A DNA stretch of 64,000 nucleotides. It comes from Pseudomonadota bacterium (GTDB taxonomy: Bacteria; Pseudomonadota; Gammaproteobacteria; Steroidobacterales; Steroidobacteraceae). The notes under the pieces are model-generated. The model was given only the letters and a program-made list of their open reading frames with translations, did not search any database and was not told the origin of the DNA. How positions within the stretch are numbered: the first letter of the stretch is position 1; every line of letters starts with the position of its first letter. The stretch is from NCBI GenBank assembly GCA_003242685.1, contig QGVD01000003.1, positions 49,576 through 113,575 of the forward strand. Reading direction: 5' to 3'. Positions 1 through 9,049 of the stretch are shown here, one piece after another. The position numbers and the translations under genes are program-made.

Positions 1-1841
1 ACATTTTCCGCGCGAAGCTCCTCTGGAAGGACACGTGCTACGAACGGATCCACGTCCGCAACTTCGGTAACGAGCCGCTCGAGATCGTCCTGGCGCTCAC
101 CTTCGCCGCCGACTATGCGGACATCTTCGAGATCCGCGGCGAGCGGCGGCCGCGGCGGGGCAGCATGCAGACGCCGCGCGTCGATGCGGGCTCCGTGGAG
201 CTCGCCTACGAGGGGCTCGATGGGCTGACGCGCCGGACCCGTCTCGAGTGCCGGCCGATGCCCGCGCGCGCAACGGCTTCTTCGATGGAGTTCGAGCTGC
301 TGCTCGAGTCGCGAACCGAGCAGGTGCTGACGTTCACCATCGGCTGCAGCGCCGGGACGGGAACACTTGCAACGTTCCCTTACGAGCAGGCGCTGCGCGA
401 CGCCGAGCGGGAGCGCGCGTCCGGCGGCCGCTTCGTCTGCGGCATCGAGACGTCGAACGATCAGTTCAATGCGTGGCTGCAGCGCTCCGCCGCCGATCTC
501 AACATGCTGCTCACGCATACGCCCTTCGGCCTCTATCCGTACGCCGGCGTGCCGTGGTTCGACACGACGTTCGGCCGCGACGGGATCATCACCGCGCTCG
601 AGTGTCTGTGGCTCTCGCCGGACATGGCGCGCGGCGTGCTCTCGTTCCTCGCCGCGACACAGGCGACGCAGCTCGATCCCGTGAACGACGCCGAGCCGGG
701 CAAGATCCTGCACGAAGCGCGCGGCGGCGAGATGGCCGCGCTCGGCGAGGTCCCCTTCGGCCGCTACTACGGCAGCATCGATTCGACGCCGCTCTTCGTG
801 ATGCTCGCGGGCGAGTACTTCGTGCGCACGGGTGATCGCGCGTTCATCGAATCGATCTGGCCGAACGTGCGGGCGGCGCTCGAATGGATCGAACGCTACG
901 GCGACCGGGACGGCGACGGCTTCCTCGAGTATCAGCGGCGCTCGCCGAGCGGGCTCGTCCAGCAGGGCTGGAAGGACTCGCACGACTCGGTGTTCCACGC
1001 CGACGGGAGTCTTGCGGATGGGCCCATCGCGCTCTGCGAGGTGCAGGGCTACGCCTATGCGGCGCGCATCGCCGCCGCGCGACTCGCCCTGGCGCTTCAC
1101 GACGAAGACCTCGCGGAGGATCTCGTGCGAGCGGCGCGGAGGCTCCGGGAGCGCTTCCTGCAGGCGTTCTGGTGCGAGGACCTCGGCCTCTACGCGCTCG
1201 CGCTCGACGGTCGCAAGGTGCCGTGCCGCGTGCGCAGCTCGAACGCCGGACACTGCGTGTTCACGGGCATCGCGTCCGAAGCGCACGCACGCTCCATCGT
1301 GCGGACGCTCTGCAGCGGTTCGTTTTTTTCCCGGTTGGGCGTTCCCACCCATGGCGATTGCGAAGCGCGCTACAACCCGATGGCCTATCACAACGGCTCG
1401 GTGTGGCCCCACGACAACGCGCTGATCGCGGCGGGTGCGGCGCAGATGCGCTCGAAGGAGCTCGCGCTGCGCATCCTGCGCGCCCAGTTCGAAGCCTCGA
1501 CCTTCTTCGAATCCAACCGGCTGCCGGAGCTCTTCTGCGGATTCCGCCGCCGCGAGGGGAAGGCGCCGACGAGCTATCCCGTCGCCTGCTCACCGCAGGC
1601 GTGGGCGGCGGGCGCACCGTTCATGATCCTGCGGGCGTGCCTGGGGCTCGAGATCGACGCACCGGCGGAACGCGTGCTCTTCCGCTATCCCCGCCTGCCC
1701 GCCGGGGTGAACGAGGTGCACCTCAAGGGGCTCACGGTGGGCGACGCAGCCATCGATCTGAGACTGCACCGCTACGCGGACGGTGTCGGTGTGAGCGTCG
1801 AGCGCGGCGCCGGCGCGATCGACGTCGTGGTTCTCGGCTGA
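1..1841 (+). CDS. Glycogen debranching enzyme (amylo-alpha-1,6-glucosidase), 5' end missing
   Basis: The reading frame is already open at base 3 (beginning IFRAKLLWKD) and runs without a break to the stop, so the gene starts before the window; about 612 residues are visible. The first ~110 residues look like the end of the beta-sandwich N-terminal domain (GDE_N_bis type). The rest is the (alpha/alpha)6-barrel catalytic domain of bacterial amylo-alpha-1,6-glucosidases, with blocks such as PWFDTTFGRDGI, GWKDSHDS and NPMAYHNGSVWPHDN. The family removes alpha-1,6 branches from glycogen or related glucans in the cytoplasm. Methionine 165 is internal, not the start. The gene converges on the GGDEF/EAL gene with about 70 bases between. 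Family assignment is firm; the exact substrate (glycogen or a trehalose/maltose pathway intermediate) is not shown. Confidence 0.9.
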   Translation, partial: IFRAKLLWKDTCYERIHVRNFGNEPLEIVLALTFAADYADIFEIRGERRPRRGSMQTPRVDAGSVELAYEGLDGLTRRTRLECRPMPARATASSMEFELLLESRTEQVLTFTIGCSAGTGTLATFPYEQALRDAERERASGGRFVCGIETSNDQFNAWLQRSAADLNMLLTHTPFGLYPYAGVPWFDTTFGRDGIITALECLWLSPDMARGVLSFLAATQATQLDPVNDAEPGKILHEARGGEMAALGEVPFGRYYGSIDSTPLFVMLAGEYFVRTGDRAFIESIWPNVRAALEWIERYGDRDGDGFLEYQRRSPSGLVQQGWKDSHDSVFHADGSLADGPIALCEVQGYAYAARIAAARLALALHDEDLAEDLVRAARRLRERFLQAFWCEDLGLYALALDGRKVPCRVRSSNAGHCVFTGIASEAHARSIVRTLCSGSFFSRLGVPTHGDCEARYNPMAYHNGSVWPHDNALIAAGAAQMRSKELALRILRAQFEASTFFESNRLPELFCGFRRREGKAPTSYPVACSPQAWAAGAPFMILRACLGLEIDAPAERVLFRYPRLPAGVNEVHLKGLTVGDAAIDLRLHRYADGVGVSVERGAGAIDVVVLG

Positions 1842-1911
1842 ACGCGCGGGGAGATTCCGCCTCTGCGGTCCGGCGGTTCACCCGCGCTCGACGCACACGG
1901 AGCGGAGAAGC

Positions 1912-4236
1912 TCAGGCCGCGAGCGCCAGCGGCTGCGGTCGTCCGACGGCGTAGCCCTGCACGAAATCGACGCCCATCCGGCGTGCCATGTCGAGCGCGG
2001 CGGCGTCCTCGACCTGCTCGGCGATCACCTTGAAGTTGAGCGTGCGCGCGAGCTTGATCATCGCGGTGACCATCGCCTGATTGACGGAATCGCGCGCGAG
2101 GTTCCGCATGAACGATCCGTCGATCTTCAGGAAGTCGAGCGGCAGGTTCTTGAGGTTCGAGAACGAGCCGACGCCGGAGCCGAAGTCGTCGAGAGCGAAC
2201 TGACAGCCCATGCCGTGCAGGACGCCGACGAAGCGGCGCGCGTGATCGAGGTTCGCCACGACGGCGTTCTCGGTGATCTCGAAGCACACCTGAGAGGGCG
2301 TGACGCCGGTGCTGTCGAGGCACTCCACCACGAACTCGAGGAACTGCACGTCACCCAGCGTCTGCCCCGAGATGTTGATGGCGACGCTGCGGTTCTTCGG
2401 CACGGCGATCGCGCCGCGGCCGAGCGCGGTGAGCGTCGTCTGCACGACCCAGCGGTCGACCAGACCCATCAGCCGATAGCGCTCGGCGGCCCGCACGAAC
2501 TCGGACGGCGGAACGTTGTGCCCGGCCTCGTCCTGCAGCCGCACGAGCACTTCCATGGCGGGGCCGCCGCCGTCGTTGCCGTACGCCGGCACGATCGGCT
2601 GGTGATAGAGCTGGAAGCGGTTCTCCTTGAGCGCGCTCTGCAGCCGCTGCAGCCACTGGATCTCGCCGCTGTGGCGCGCAAGCACCTCGTCGCGCGCCGA
2701 GTACACGGCGACGCGGCCCGAGCCCTGCTTCTTCGCCACGTAGCACGCGGAGTCGGCGGCGGCGAGCAGCTCCTCGAGCGTGCCGCTCTCGTGCGAGATC
2801 TCGACGAGCCCGATGGACACGCCGATGTTGAAGATCCTGTCCTTCCACACGAAGCGGTATTCGCTCACCGTGCGGCACACGTCGTCGGCGATCTGCCGCG
2901 CCTTGTCGAGCGGGCAGCCGATGAGCAGCATGCCGAACTCGTCGCCGCCCAGGCGCGCCACGGTATCGCTGTCGCGCACTGCATCGCGCAGGAGCTTCGC
3001 GACCTCCCGCAGCATGCTGTCGCCGGCGAGATGGCCGCACGTGTCGTTCACGACCTTGAAGCGGTCGAGATCGAGATAGCAGAGCACGTGCTGACCGTCG
3101 CCGCGATGCGCGCTCTCGATCGCCTCCTCCAGACGCCGCTCGAACTCGCGCCGGTTGACGAGGCCGGTGAGCGCGTCGTGCGTCGCCTGATAGGACATCT
3201 GGCGCGCCAGACCGCGCAGCTCCGTGACGTCGTGCAGCAGGACGACGGCGCCGATGATCTCGCGCGTGTCGTCGCGGATCGGAGAAGCGGAGACTTCTAT
3301 GGAGCGCTCGCTGCCGTTGGCGCGCGAGACGAGCAGCGCGCGGCGGCTGAGATTGACGGGCGCTCCGGTGGTGAGCGCCTGACGCACCGGATCGCTGAGC
3401 AGCCGCCGGTCAGTCTCGTCGACGAGATTCACGATCTCCTCGAGCGTGCGGCCGATGCTCCGGTCGGCCGTGCTGCCGGTGAGCGTCTCCGCGGCCGGAT
3501 TCATGTAGCGGATGCGGCCTTCGGTATCCGTGGTGATGATCGCTTCGGCGAGGGAGTCGAGCGCGCGCAGGTGCGCGGCGGCGGCCGGATTCTCCGACGC
3601 GTCGGCAGGGAGCCGACGCAGCGCGGGCACCGTCTGCGTCGGAATGATCTCGACGCCGGTGATGAGCAGCGCAGGCCCGTCCTCGTATTCGATGGGCGTC
3701 GAGGTGAGCTCGAGCCGCGCGAGCTGACCCTGAACGCCCACCATGTCTATCTCGTAGCGCTCCGCCGCCGGCTCGCCCGCAAGTCTCCGGCGGATGTTCT
3801 CGTTCACGAGGTCCGAGTACTCGGGCGGCACCAGATCGCCCAGGCGCCGTCCGATGAGCTCGACGCGATCGACGCCGACGAGGTTCGCGAACTGGCGGTT
3901 CGCGTGCAGGATGACGTCGCGATGCACGATCACCGCCTCGTGGATGCGGTCGCCGAGCTCGGCGAAGAGCTTCGGGGTCGCGCGATCACTATCGCGCTCG
4001 AGGCGCGCCGAGACGCGCGTGAGCAGGTGGTTGATCGCCGTGGCGAGCGCTGCGACCTCGGGCTGGTCGGTGTGCAGATCGACGCGACCGTTCAACCGTC
4101 CGCCGATCGCCAGTCGCTGCACCTGCTGTGAAAGCTCCGCGACCGCGTTCAGTTCGCGTCTCTGCAACCAGTACAGTACGAAAAGGAGGGCTGCGACGAG
4201 CCCGAGCAGGACCGCGAACAGCTCGGCAATGGACAT
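1912..4236 (-). CDS. PAS-GGDEF-EAL cyclic-di-GMP signalling protein
   Basis: 774 residues. A single membrane segment lies at residues 5-23, followed by a HAMP-like stretch (30-85), two PAS regions (about 95-200 and 220-340), a GGDEF domain and a C-terminal EAL domain. The GGDEF site is intact (RLGGDEFG, residues 428-435) and is preceded by an RxxD inhibitory site (RDSD, 421-424). The EAL domain reads EVL at 562-564 and keeps FEITE, DDFGSGVGSF, KIDGSF and AEQVED, so most metal and substrate ligands are present. By family it makes and/or degrades c-di-GMP at the inner membrane. Both halves look catalytically complete, so the net activity cannot be read from sequence. The N-terminus is too short for a periplasmic sensor; PAS domains are the probable input. 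It is divergent from the isoaspartyl methyltransferase gene. Confidence 0.93.
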   Translation of the reverse strand: MSIAELFAVLLGLVAALLFVLYWLQRRELNAVAELSQQVQRLAIGGRLNGRVDLHTDQPEVAALATAINHLLTRVSARLERDSDRATPKLFAELGDRIHEAVIVHRDVILHANRQFANLVGVDRVELIGRRLGDLVPPEYSDLVNENIRRRLAGEPAAERYEIDMVGVQGQLARLELTSTPIEYEDGPALLITGVEIIPTQTVPALRRLPADASENPAAAAHLRALDSLAEAIITTDTEGRIRYMNPAAETLTGSTADRSIGRTLEEIVNLVDETDRRLLSDPVRQALTTGAPVNLSRRALLVSRANGSERSIEVSASPIRDDTREIIGAVVLLHDVTELRGLARQMSYQATHDALTGLVNRREFERRLEEAIESAHRGDGQHVLCYLDLDRFKVVNDTCGHLAGDSMLREVAKLLRDAVRDSDTVARLGGDEFGMLLIGCPLDKARQIADDVCRTVSEYRFVWKDRIFNIGVSIGLVEISHESGTLEELLAAADSACYVAKKQGSGRVAVYSARDEVLARHSGEIQWLQRLQSALKENRFQLYHQPIVPAYGNDGGGPAMEVLVRLQDEAGHNVPPSEFVRAAERYRLMGLVDRWVVQTTLTALGRGAIAVPKNRSVAINISGQTLGDVQFLEFVVECLDSTGVTPSQVCFEITENAVVANLDHARRFVGVLHGMGCQFALDDFGSGVGSFSNLKNLPLDFLKIDGSFMRNLARDSVNQAMVTAMIKLARTLNFKVIAEQVEDAAALDMARRMGVDFVQGYAVGRPQPLALAA

Positions 4237-4384
4237 GGTGTGCTACTTCAGGACCTCTTCAGCAGGGACGCGCGCGGGGCCCCGATAGTTCATCTTGTTC
4301 TTCCCGCGCGATCGCTGGCAGGAAGCATACTCCACGCGGTACCACGGCCTGTCGACTTTTCACCATATCCTGTCGCCGGGCCGC

Positions 4385-4413
4385 TTGGCAGGCAGGCGGA
4401 AAAGCCTTACTTT
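4385..4413 (+). promoter_or_regulatory. Predicted sigma70 promoter for pcm-rhodanese
   Basis: TTGGCA at 4385-4390 and TACTTT at 4408-4413 are separated by 17 bases, placing a start near 4420 and a ~43-base leader before the methyltransferase ATG. The -35 matches consensus at 5 of 6 positions, the -10 only at 3. This is a pattern match only. Confidence 0.4.
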
Positions 4414-4462
4414 CTGCGGCCGTTTGCCCGGAGGCAATAAGTCGAATCGGAGAGCCAGATCG

Positions 4463-5113
4463 ATGCTGATGGACGAAGCCCGCGAGCAGATGATCGAGCA
4501 GCAGATCCGCGCGTGGGAGGTGTTCGATGAAAGCGTGCTCGAGACCCTGCGGCGGGTGCCTCGCGAGCAGTTCGTGCCGGCCTCTCATCGGTTCCTCGCC
4601 TTCGCCGACGTGGAGATCTCCCTGCCGCACGGCCAGCACATGCTGCGCCCGAACGTCGTCGGGCGGCTTCTGCAGGCGGTCGAGCTCACCGGCAGCGAAC
4701 GGGTGCTCGAGGTCGGCGCAGGAACGGGCTTCGTCACGGCCTGCCTCGCGGCGGGCAGCGCCCATGTGCGTTCGCTGGAGATCTTTCCCGACCTGGCCGA
4801 TGCGGCGCGCGCCAACCTCGAGGCCTGCGGCTTCCGCAACGTGGAAGTGGTGACGGGCGACGCGTTCCAGGACGACTCGGACTCGCTCTACGATGTGATC
4901 GTGCTCACCGGTTCCCTGCCGATCTACGACACCCGCTTCGAGCGCCGTCTCGCGCCGGGCGGCCGGCTGTTCGTCGTCGTCGGCGAACGGCCGATCATGG
5001 AGGCGCGGCTGGTGCGCCGCACGTCCGAGGACGGCTGGGTCAGCGAAAGCCTCTTCGAAACCGTGATCGACCCGCTCATCAACGCGCCGCGGCCGCAAGA
5101 GTTCACTTTCTGA
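4463..5113 (+). CDS. pcm: Protein-L-isoaspartate O-methyltransferase
   Basis: 216 residues from ATG 4463; a second ATG two codons later (4469) is equally possible. A GGAG about 10 bases upstream supports this start over the longer open frame back to 4295, whose translation looks non-coding. The protein has the PCMT signature region (LPHGQHMLRPNVVGRLLQ), where the family normally has isoaspartyl-recognition residues, then the SAM-binding motif VLEVGAGTGFVTA. It would methylate damaged isoaspartyl residues to start protein repair in the cytoplasm. The stop overlaps the rhodanese start (TGATG), so the two are translationally coupled. In several gammaproteobacteria a pcm-like gene, a rhodanese and tolC lie together as here. 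The fold and family are clear; the repair role is inferred from family. Confidence 0.88.
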   Translation: MLMDEAREQMIEQQIRAWEVFDESVLETLRRVPREQFVPASHRFLAFADVEISLPHGQHMLRPNVVGRLLQAVELTGSERVLEVGAGTGFVTACLAAGSAHVRSLEIFPDLADAARANLEACGFRNVEVVTGDAFQDDSDSLYDVIVLTGSLPIYDTRFERRLAPGGRLFVVVGERPIMEARLVRRTSEDGWVSESLFETVIDPLINAPRPQEFTF

Positions 5114-5433
5114 TGGTGGCCGAGCTCACGCCGCGCGAGCTGAGGGCCCGGCTCGACGCGGGCGAGGAGCCGCTCGTGCTCGACGTCCGTGAGGACTGGG
5201 AGCTCGGAATAGCCCGCCTGCCGGGCGTCGTGCACATTCCCATGAGGGAGATTCCCGCGCGACTCGGGGAACTGCAGCGTGACCGTGACATCGTAGTGAT
5301 GTGCAGGTCCGGCGGCCGCAGCATGCAGGTCGCCGAGTTCCTCGAGCGCAACGGTTTTCCCTCCGTCGCGAATCTAAGAGGAGGCATTCTGGCGTGGGCC
5401 CGGGACGTCGACCCTTCCATTCCGACGTACTGA
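5113..5433 (+). CDS. Single-domain rhodanese-like sulfurtransferase
   Basis: 106 residues forming one rhodanese domain: LDVREDWELGIARLPG near the N-terminus and the active-site loop CRSGGRS around residue 59, whose cysteine would carry the persulfide. It begins with ATG inside the preceding stop (TGATG), a one-base overlap that implies coupling with pcm. Small stand-alone rhodaneses transfer sulfane sulfur to thiols or cyanide in the cytoplasm; the physiological acceptor cannot be told from sequence. No signal peptide is visible. Confidence 0.9.
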   Translation: MVAELTPRELRARLDAGEEPLVLDVREDWELGIARLPGVVHIPMREIPARLGELQRDRDIVVMCRSGGRSMQVAEFLERNGFPSVANLRGGILAWARDVDPSIPTY

Positions 5434-5461
5434 TCGGAAACGGCATCGCGGACTCGACGGC

Positions 5462-5491
5462 TTGTCGCGGCGCCGACGCATGTGTTATAGT
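5462..5491 (+). promoter_or_regulatory. Predicted sigma70 promoter of tolC
   Basis: TTGTCG at 5462-5467 and TATAGT at 5486-5491 are separated by 18 bases. The surrounding 65 bases are strikingly AT-rich for this genome. The start site would fall near 5498, inside the palindrome at 5482-5503, leaving a ~47-base leader that carries an AAGGG ribosome-binding site. Confidence 0.5.
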
Positions 5492-5503
5492 GATGTATAA
5501 CAC
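5482..5503. promoter_or_regulatory. Perfect 8-bp inverted repeat over the tolC promoter, candidate operator
   Basis: GTGTTATA (5482-5489) and TATAACAC (5496-5503) are exact reverse complements around a six-base centre. The repeat covers the -10 box and predicted start site of tolC. That is the geometry of an operator for a dimeric repressor of the TetR or MarR kind. The arms are AT-rich and no T-tract follows, so it is not a terminator. The regulator is not identifiable from this window. Confidence 0.45.
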
Positions 5504-5544
5504 TACAAATAACTCACCAACATATTGAAACAAAAGGGATATTT

Positions 5545-6975
5545 ATGAAGCGTGCGCTCGTCGTCGCACTCCTTTCGCTGGCGCTGGGAGGCACCGCCGC
5601 GGCCGAAGATCTCCTTACCGTCTTCCAGGACGCCCTGCAGAACGACCCGGCCATCCGTGAGGCCGATGCGAACCGCCGAGCGGCCCGTGAGGCTCGCCCG
5701 CAGGCCTGGGCCAATCTCCTGCCGCAGATCTCGGCGAGTGCTTCGCGCCAGGAGAGCCGGACGGACGGTTTCTTCGAGCGCCCTCAGGAGCTGCGCGACA
5801 CCGGGCAGATCCTCCTGCTCAGAAGCGAGGGTGAGGAGGAGCCGACAACCAAGCGCTGGAGCGTGGATCTGCGCCAGAGAGTCTTCTCGTGGGCCGACTG
5901 GATGACCCTGAGGCGCTCGGCCCACGAGGTCGCGCAGGCGGAAGCCGATTACCAGGCCGCGCAGCAGGATCTCATCGTTCGGGTGGCCGAGCGTTACTTC
6001 GACGTGCTCGCGGCCCGCGACGCGGTCGAGGCGGAACAGGCGGCGCTCGAGGCCATCTCGCGCCAGCTCGAGCAGGCGGAGAAGCGTTTCGAGGTCGGGC
6101 TGATCGCCATCACGGACGTCCAGGAGGCGCGCGCCGCGCGTGACAGTGCCTCGGCCGCGGTCATCGCGGCCAAGCGCCGGCTCGCCACGGCAGAGGAGCT
6201 GCTGCGCGAGATCACCAACCGGCAGTACGAGACGCTCGCGCGGCCCGGAGAGGACCTGCCGCTCACGCCGCCGAATCCGGCCGATCCCGAGCGCTGGGTC
6301 GAGGTCTCGATGAACCAGAACCTCGCGCTCATCTCGAGCCGCCTGGCTGCCGACATCGCGCGCGAGAACGTGCGCGTCGCCTTCGGCGGCCACCTGCCCA
6401 CGATCGATCTCGTCGCGGGCCGTACGCACCTCGAGCAGGATTCGGCCCAGACCTTCGAGGCGAGTCCGCCCGTGCGGCCCGATCCGGTGACCGTGCCCTA
6501 CTCCCAGGAGAGCGACGACAAGTCCATCTCGCTCCAGATCAACATTCCGATCTTCAGCGGCGGCGGCACGCAGTCGAGGGTGCGCCAGTCGCAGTACCGC
6601 TGGATCGCCGCGCGCGAGCGTGTCGTGCGCGTCTCGCGCGAGACCGAGCGCGCCGCACGCGATGCGTATCTCGGCGTTCTGAGTGAAATCGCGCGTGTGA
6701 ACGCGCTGCGGCAGGCGCTCGAGTCGAGCCAGACGGCGCTCAAGGCGACCGAGGCCGGATACGAGGTCGGCACCCGTACCGCCGTCGACGTGCTCGTGGC
6801 CCGCCGTCAGCTCGTTCAGGCGCAGACGGACTACCTGCGCAGCCGCTACGACTACATTCTCAACGTGATCCGGCTGCGCCTCGCCGCCGGTGACCTCACG
6901 CCGGAGACGGTGGCAGAGATCAACGCCTGGCTGCGCGAGACCGTTCCGACGCGGCCGGCGACGACGACTCCGTAA
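5545..6975 (+). CDS. tolC: TolC-family outer membrane efflux channel
   Basis: 476 residues. A signal peptide (KRALVVALLSLALGG, cleavage probably after AAAE-type sequence near residue 20) precedes two repeated outer-membrane-efflux halves, about residues 25-230 and 265-455. Each half is rich in long amphipathic helices, with the typical alternation of coiled-coil and short beta segments (for example GLIAITDVQEARAARDSA in the first half and GTRTAVDVLVARRQL in the second). The trimer would form the outer-membrane exit duct for RND, MFS or ABC exporters or type I secretion. A good ribosome-binding site (AAGGG) lies 8 bases upstream. It is preceded by a palindrome-covered promoter and converges with waaA, only 9 bases away. 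Confidence 0.93.
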   Translation: MKRALVVALLSLALGGTAAAEDLLTVFQDALQNDPAIREADANRRAAREARPQAWANLLPQISASASRQESRTDGFFERPQELRDTGQILLLRSEGEEEPTTKRWSVDLRQRVFSWADWMTLRRSAHEVAQAEADYQAAQQDLIVRVAERYFDVLAARDAVEAEQAALEAISRQLEQAEKRFEVGLIAITDVQEARAARDSASAAVIAAKRRLATAEELLREITNRQYETLARPGEDLPLTPPNPADPERWVEVSMNQNLALISSRLAADIARENVRVAFGGHLPTIDLVAGRTHLEQDSAQTFEASPPVRPDPVTVPYSQESDDKSISLQINIPIFSGGGTQSRVRQSQYRWIAARERVVRVSRETERAARDAYLGVLSEIARVNALRQALESSQTALKATEAGYEVGTRTAVDVLVARRQLVQAQTDYLRSRYDYILNVIRLRLAAGDLTPETVAEINAWLRETVPTRPATTTP

Positions 6976-6984
6976 GGGCGGCCG

Positions 6985-8247
6985 TCAGGCCGCGAGCAGC
7001 GGGTCGATCAGACGAAGGAGCTTCTCGACGGCGCCGCGGTTCTCCTCGACCGCGGCGCGTCCGAGCGCTCCGATCCTCGCGCGCGCAGCGCCGTCCGCGA
7101 GGAGCTGCGCGACGCGGTTCCCGAGCGCATCCGCATCGCTCACGATCTCCGCGGCACCTCGCCCGATGAGGAGCCTCGCGACGTCGGGCCCGTTGAAGTT
7201 GTGCGGCCCCGTGAGGACGGGAATCCCGAGAGCCGCCGGCTCGAGCAGATTGTGTCCGCCGATGGGCACGAGACTGCCTCCGACATATGCCACGTCCGCC
7301 GCGGCATAGAAGTCGAGCAGCTCGCCGAGCGTGTCGATCAGCAGCACTTCCGTCTGCGCCATGCATGCCGTGCCGCTCGAGCGCCGCACGAACCTCACCT
7401 GCTCGCGCTCGAGCAGCGCCGCGACGTCGTCGAAGCGTTGCGGATGGCGCGGAGCGAGGAGCAGCAGCGCCGTCGGATGCGACCGCTGCACCGTGCGGTG
7501 CGCCGCGAGCACGAGCTCCTCCTCTCCTCCGTGCGTGCTGCCTGCGATCCACACCGGCCGCCCGGGCGCATGGAGCTCGCGCAGCGCGCGCCCCTTCTCC
7601 ACCGTTTCGGGTGGAACCGAGAAGTCGAACTTCACGTTGCCCGTGACGTGTGTCCGCTCGGCGGCCGCACCGAGCTGTCTGAAGCGTTCCGCGTCCTGCT
7701 CACCCTGCGCGCCGACGAACACCTCGCGCGCGAAGAGCTCGCGGATGACGCTTCCGAGCCAGCGGTAGCGGTCGACGGAACGCTGCGACACGCGCGCGCT
7801 CGCGAGCACGAGCGGCACCCGCCGCCTTCCGCATTCTCGATAGAGATTGGGCCAGAGCTCGGTTTCGAGGACGATCGCGATGCGCGGGCGCACGCGGTCG
7901 AAGAAACGACGCACCGAGCCGGGCAGATCGTACGGCACGTAGCGCACCAGCACGCCCTCGCCGAAGAGCGCACGGGCGCGCGCGGCCCCCGTCGGCGTGC
8001 CCGTCGTGACGACGAGCGGCATGTCCGGATAGCGGCGGCGGAGCGCTGCAACCAGCGGCGCGGAGGCCTGCACCTCGCCGACCGAGACCGCATGGATCCA
8101 GATGCTCTGCGCGGGCGAGCCGGCACCGAAGCCGAAGCGTTCGCCGAAGTTGCGCCAGTAGCTGCGGTCGCGGAACCCGCGCCACAGCGTGATGCCTGCG
8201 AGCACGGGAACGAGCAGGTAGGCGAGAAGGACGTAGACGAGGCGCAC
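6985..8247 (-). CDS. waaA: 3-deoxy-D-manno-octulosonic acid (Kdo) transferase
   Basis: 420 residues starting with GTG. The N-terminal membrane segment (LVYVLLAYLLVPVLAGITL) anchors it to the inner membrane, followed by the two GT-B domains of the GT30 family. Recognisable blocks are WIHAVSVGEVQA, VTTGTPTGA and, near the C-terminus, GGSLVPIGGHNLLEPAALG. It adds Kdo residues from CMP-Kdo to lipid IVA in LPS inner-core synthesis. It follows kdkA by 17 bases and is probably in the same transcript. Whether it adds one or two Kdo cannot be read directly, but a Kdo kinase next door usually accompanies monofunctional transferases. Confidence 0.94.
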   Translation of the reverse strand: MRLVYVLLAYLLVPVLAGITLWRGFRDRSYWRNFGERFGFGAGSPAQSIWIHAVSVGEVQASAPLVAALRRRYPDMPLVVTTGTPTGAARARALFGEGVLVRYVPYDLPGSVRRFFDRVRPRIAIVLETELWPNLYRECGRRRVPLVLASARVSQRSVDRYRWLGSVIRELFAREVFVGAQGEQDAERFRQLGAAAERTHVTGNVKFDFSVPPETVEKGRALRELHAPGRPVWIAGSTHGGEEELVLAAHRTVQRSHPTALLLLAPRHPQRFDDVAALLEREQVRFVRRSSGTACMAQTEVLLIDTLGELLDFYAAADVAYVGGSLVPIGGHNLLEPAALGIPVLTGPHNFNGPDVARLLIGRGAAEIVSDADALGNRVAQLLADGAARARIGALGRAAVEENRGAVEKLLRLIDPLLAA

Positions 8248-8266
8248 GCGCGTGACGATCAGATGT

Positions 8267-9034
8267 TCACGATCCGGGGTGCGCGGTACGTGCAGCCACG
8301 GGCTGCCGGTAGCCGTCGAGCAGCCCCTGCCAGTCCGCCTCCGTGAAGCGCTCCGGCGGCAGCCCCCAGGTGATCTTCTCGAGGGAGCGCCTGAGCCGGA
8401 CCAGATTGGCGTCGCACCACAGTCCCGGTTTGCGCAGGCTCCCGCGATCGAAGTCGACGAGATACACGGTGTCGTCGCGCCCGAGGAGCACGTTGTGCGC
8501 GTTCAGATCCGCGTGGCACACGCCGAGCTCGTGGAAGCGGCGGATGCAGCGGCCGATGGCGATCCACTGCAGGAGCGACAGCGGCGCGCTGCGCAGGCGC
8601 GAAGCGAGCGACTCGGTGTCGAGCAGACGCTCGGTGATGATGTCGCCCGTGTACGTGCGGCCCATCCTGCGATAGCAGGCGGCGAGCGGCGCCGGCACCG
8701 GCAGGCCCGCCCGGTGCAGGTGGTAGGTGAGCTGCCATTCCGCGAACGAGCGGACCAGTTCCTCGCCGCGCCACAGGAAGCGATCGGCCGAAAGCCGTGC
8801 CATCAGTCCGCCGCGTCGGTAGTGGCGCAGGACGATGTGCCGGCCCTCGCTGTGAATGAAGTACGCGGAGCCCCTGCCGGGTGCCGATCCCACGAGCTCG
8901 CCGCGTGCGATCCAGAACTGGGGATCGAAGGCGGCGGGCGGCAAATTGCCGACGCGCGAGGCGTCATATAGCATCGCTCCGCCCGTGATATCGATTCGCC
9001 TGACTTCCGAGCCGAGCGGCCATTGCCCGCTCAT
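8267..9034 (-). CDS. kdkA: Kdo kinase (3-deoxy-D-manno-octulosonic acid kinase)
   Basis: 255 residues with a small protein-kinase-like fold: catalytic loop HADLNAHNVLL around residue 173 and the metal-binding DFDRG some 18 residues later. This is the KdkA/RfaP type of LPS kinase. It would phosphorylate Kdo on the inner core, as in Haemophilus, Vibrio and xanthomonads, at the cytoplasmic face of the inner membrane. It lies directly upstream of waaA. Its ATG is only 15 bases from the start of the divergent glycosyltransferase gene, so the promoters of the two genes must reach into each other's coding region. Related RfaP/InaA kinases are the main alternative, but the waaA neighbour supports KdkA. 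Confidence 0.88.
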   Translation of the reverse strand: MSGQWPLGSEVRRIDITGGAMLYDASRVGNLPPAAFDPQFWIARGELVGSAPGRGSAYFIHSEGRHIVLRHYRRGGLMARLSADRFLWRGEELVRSFAEWQLTYHLHRAGLPVPAPLAACYRRMGRTYTGDIITERLLDTESLASRLRSAPLSLLQWIAIGRCIRRFHELGVCHADLNAHNVLLGRDDTVYLVDFDRGSLRKPGLWCDANLVRLRRSLEKITWGLPPERFTEADWQGLLDGYRQPVAARTAHPGS

Positions 9035-9049
9035 CCATTAGCCCCCGTC

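Noticed and set aside
2215..4131. A 638-codon open frame opposite the GGDEF/EAL gene
   Set aside because: Antisense shadow; no recognisable domain and the minus-strand gene has all motifs intact.
4295..4462. Open frame upstream of the methyltransferase start
   Set aside because: In frame with pcm but lacking family similarity, and it contains the predicted promoter; the ATG at 4463 has a good ribosome-binding site.
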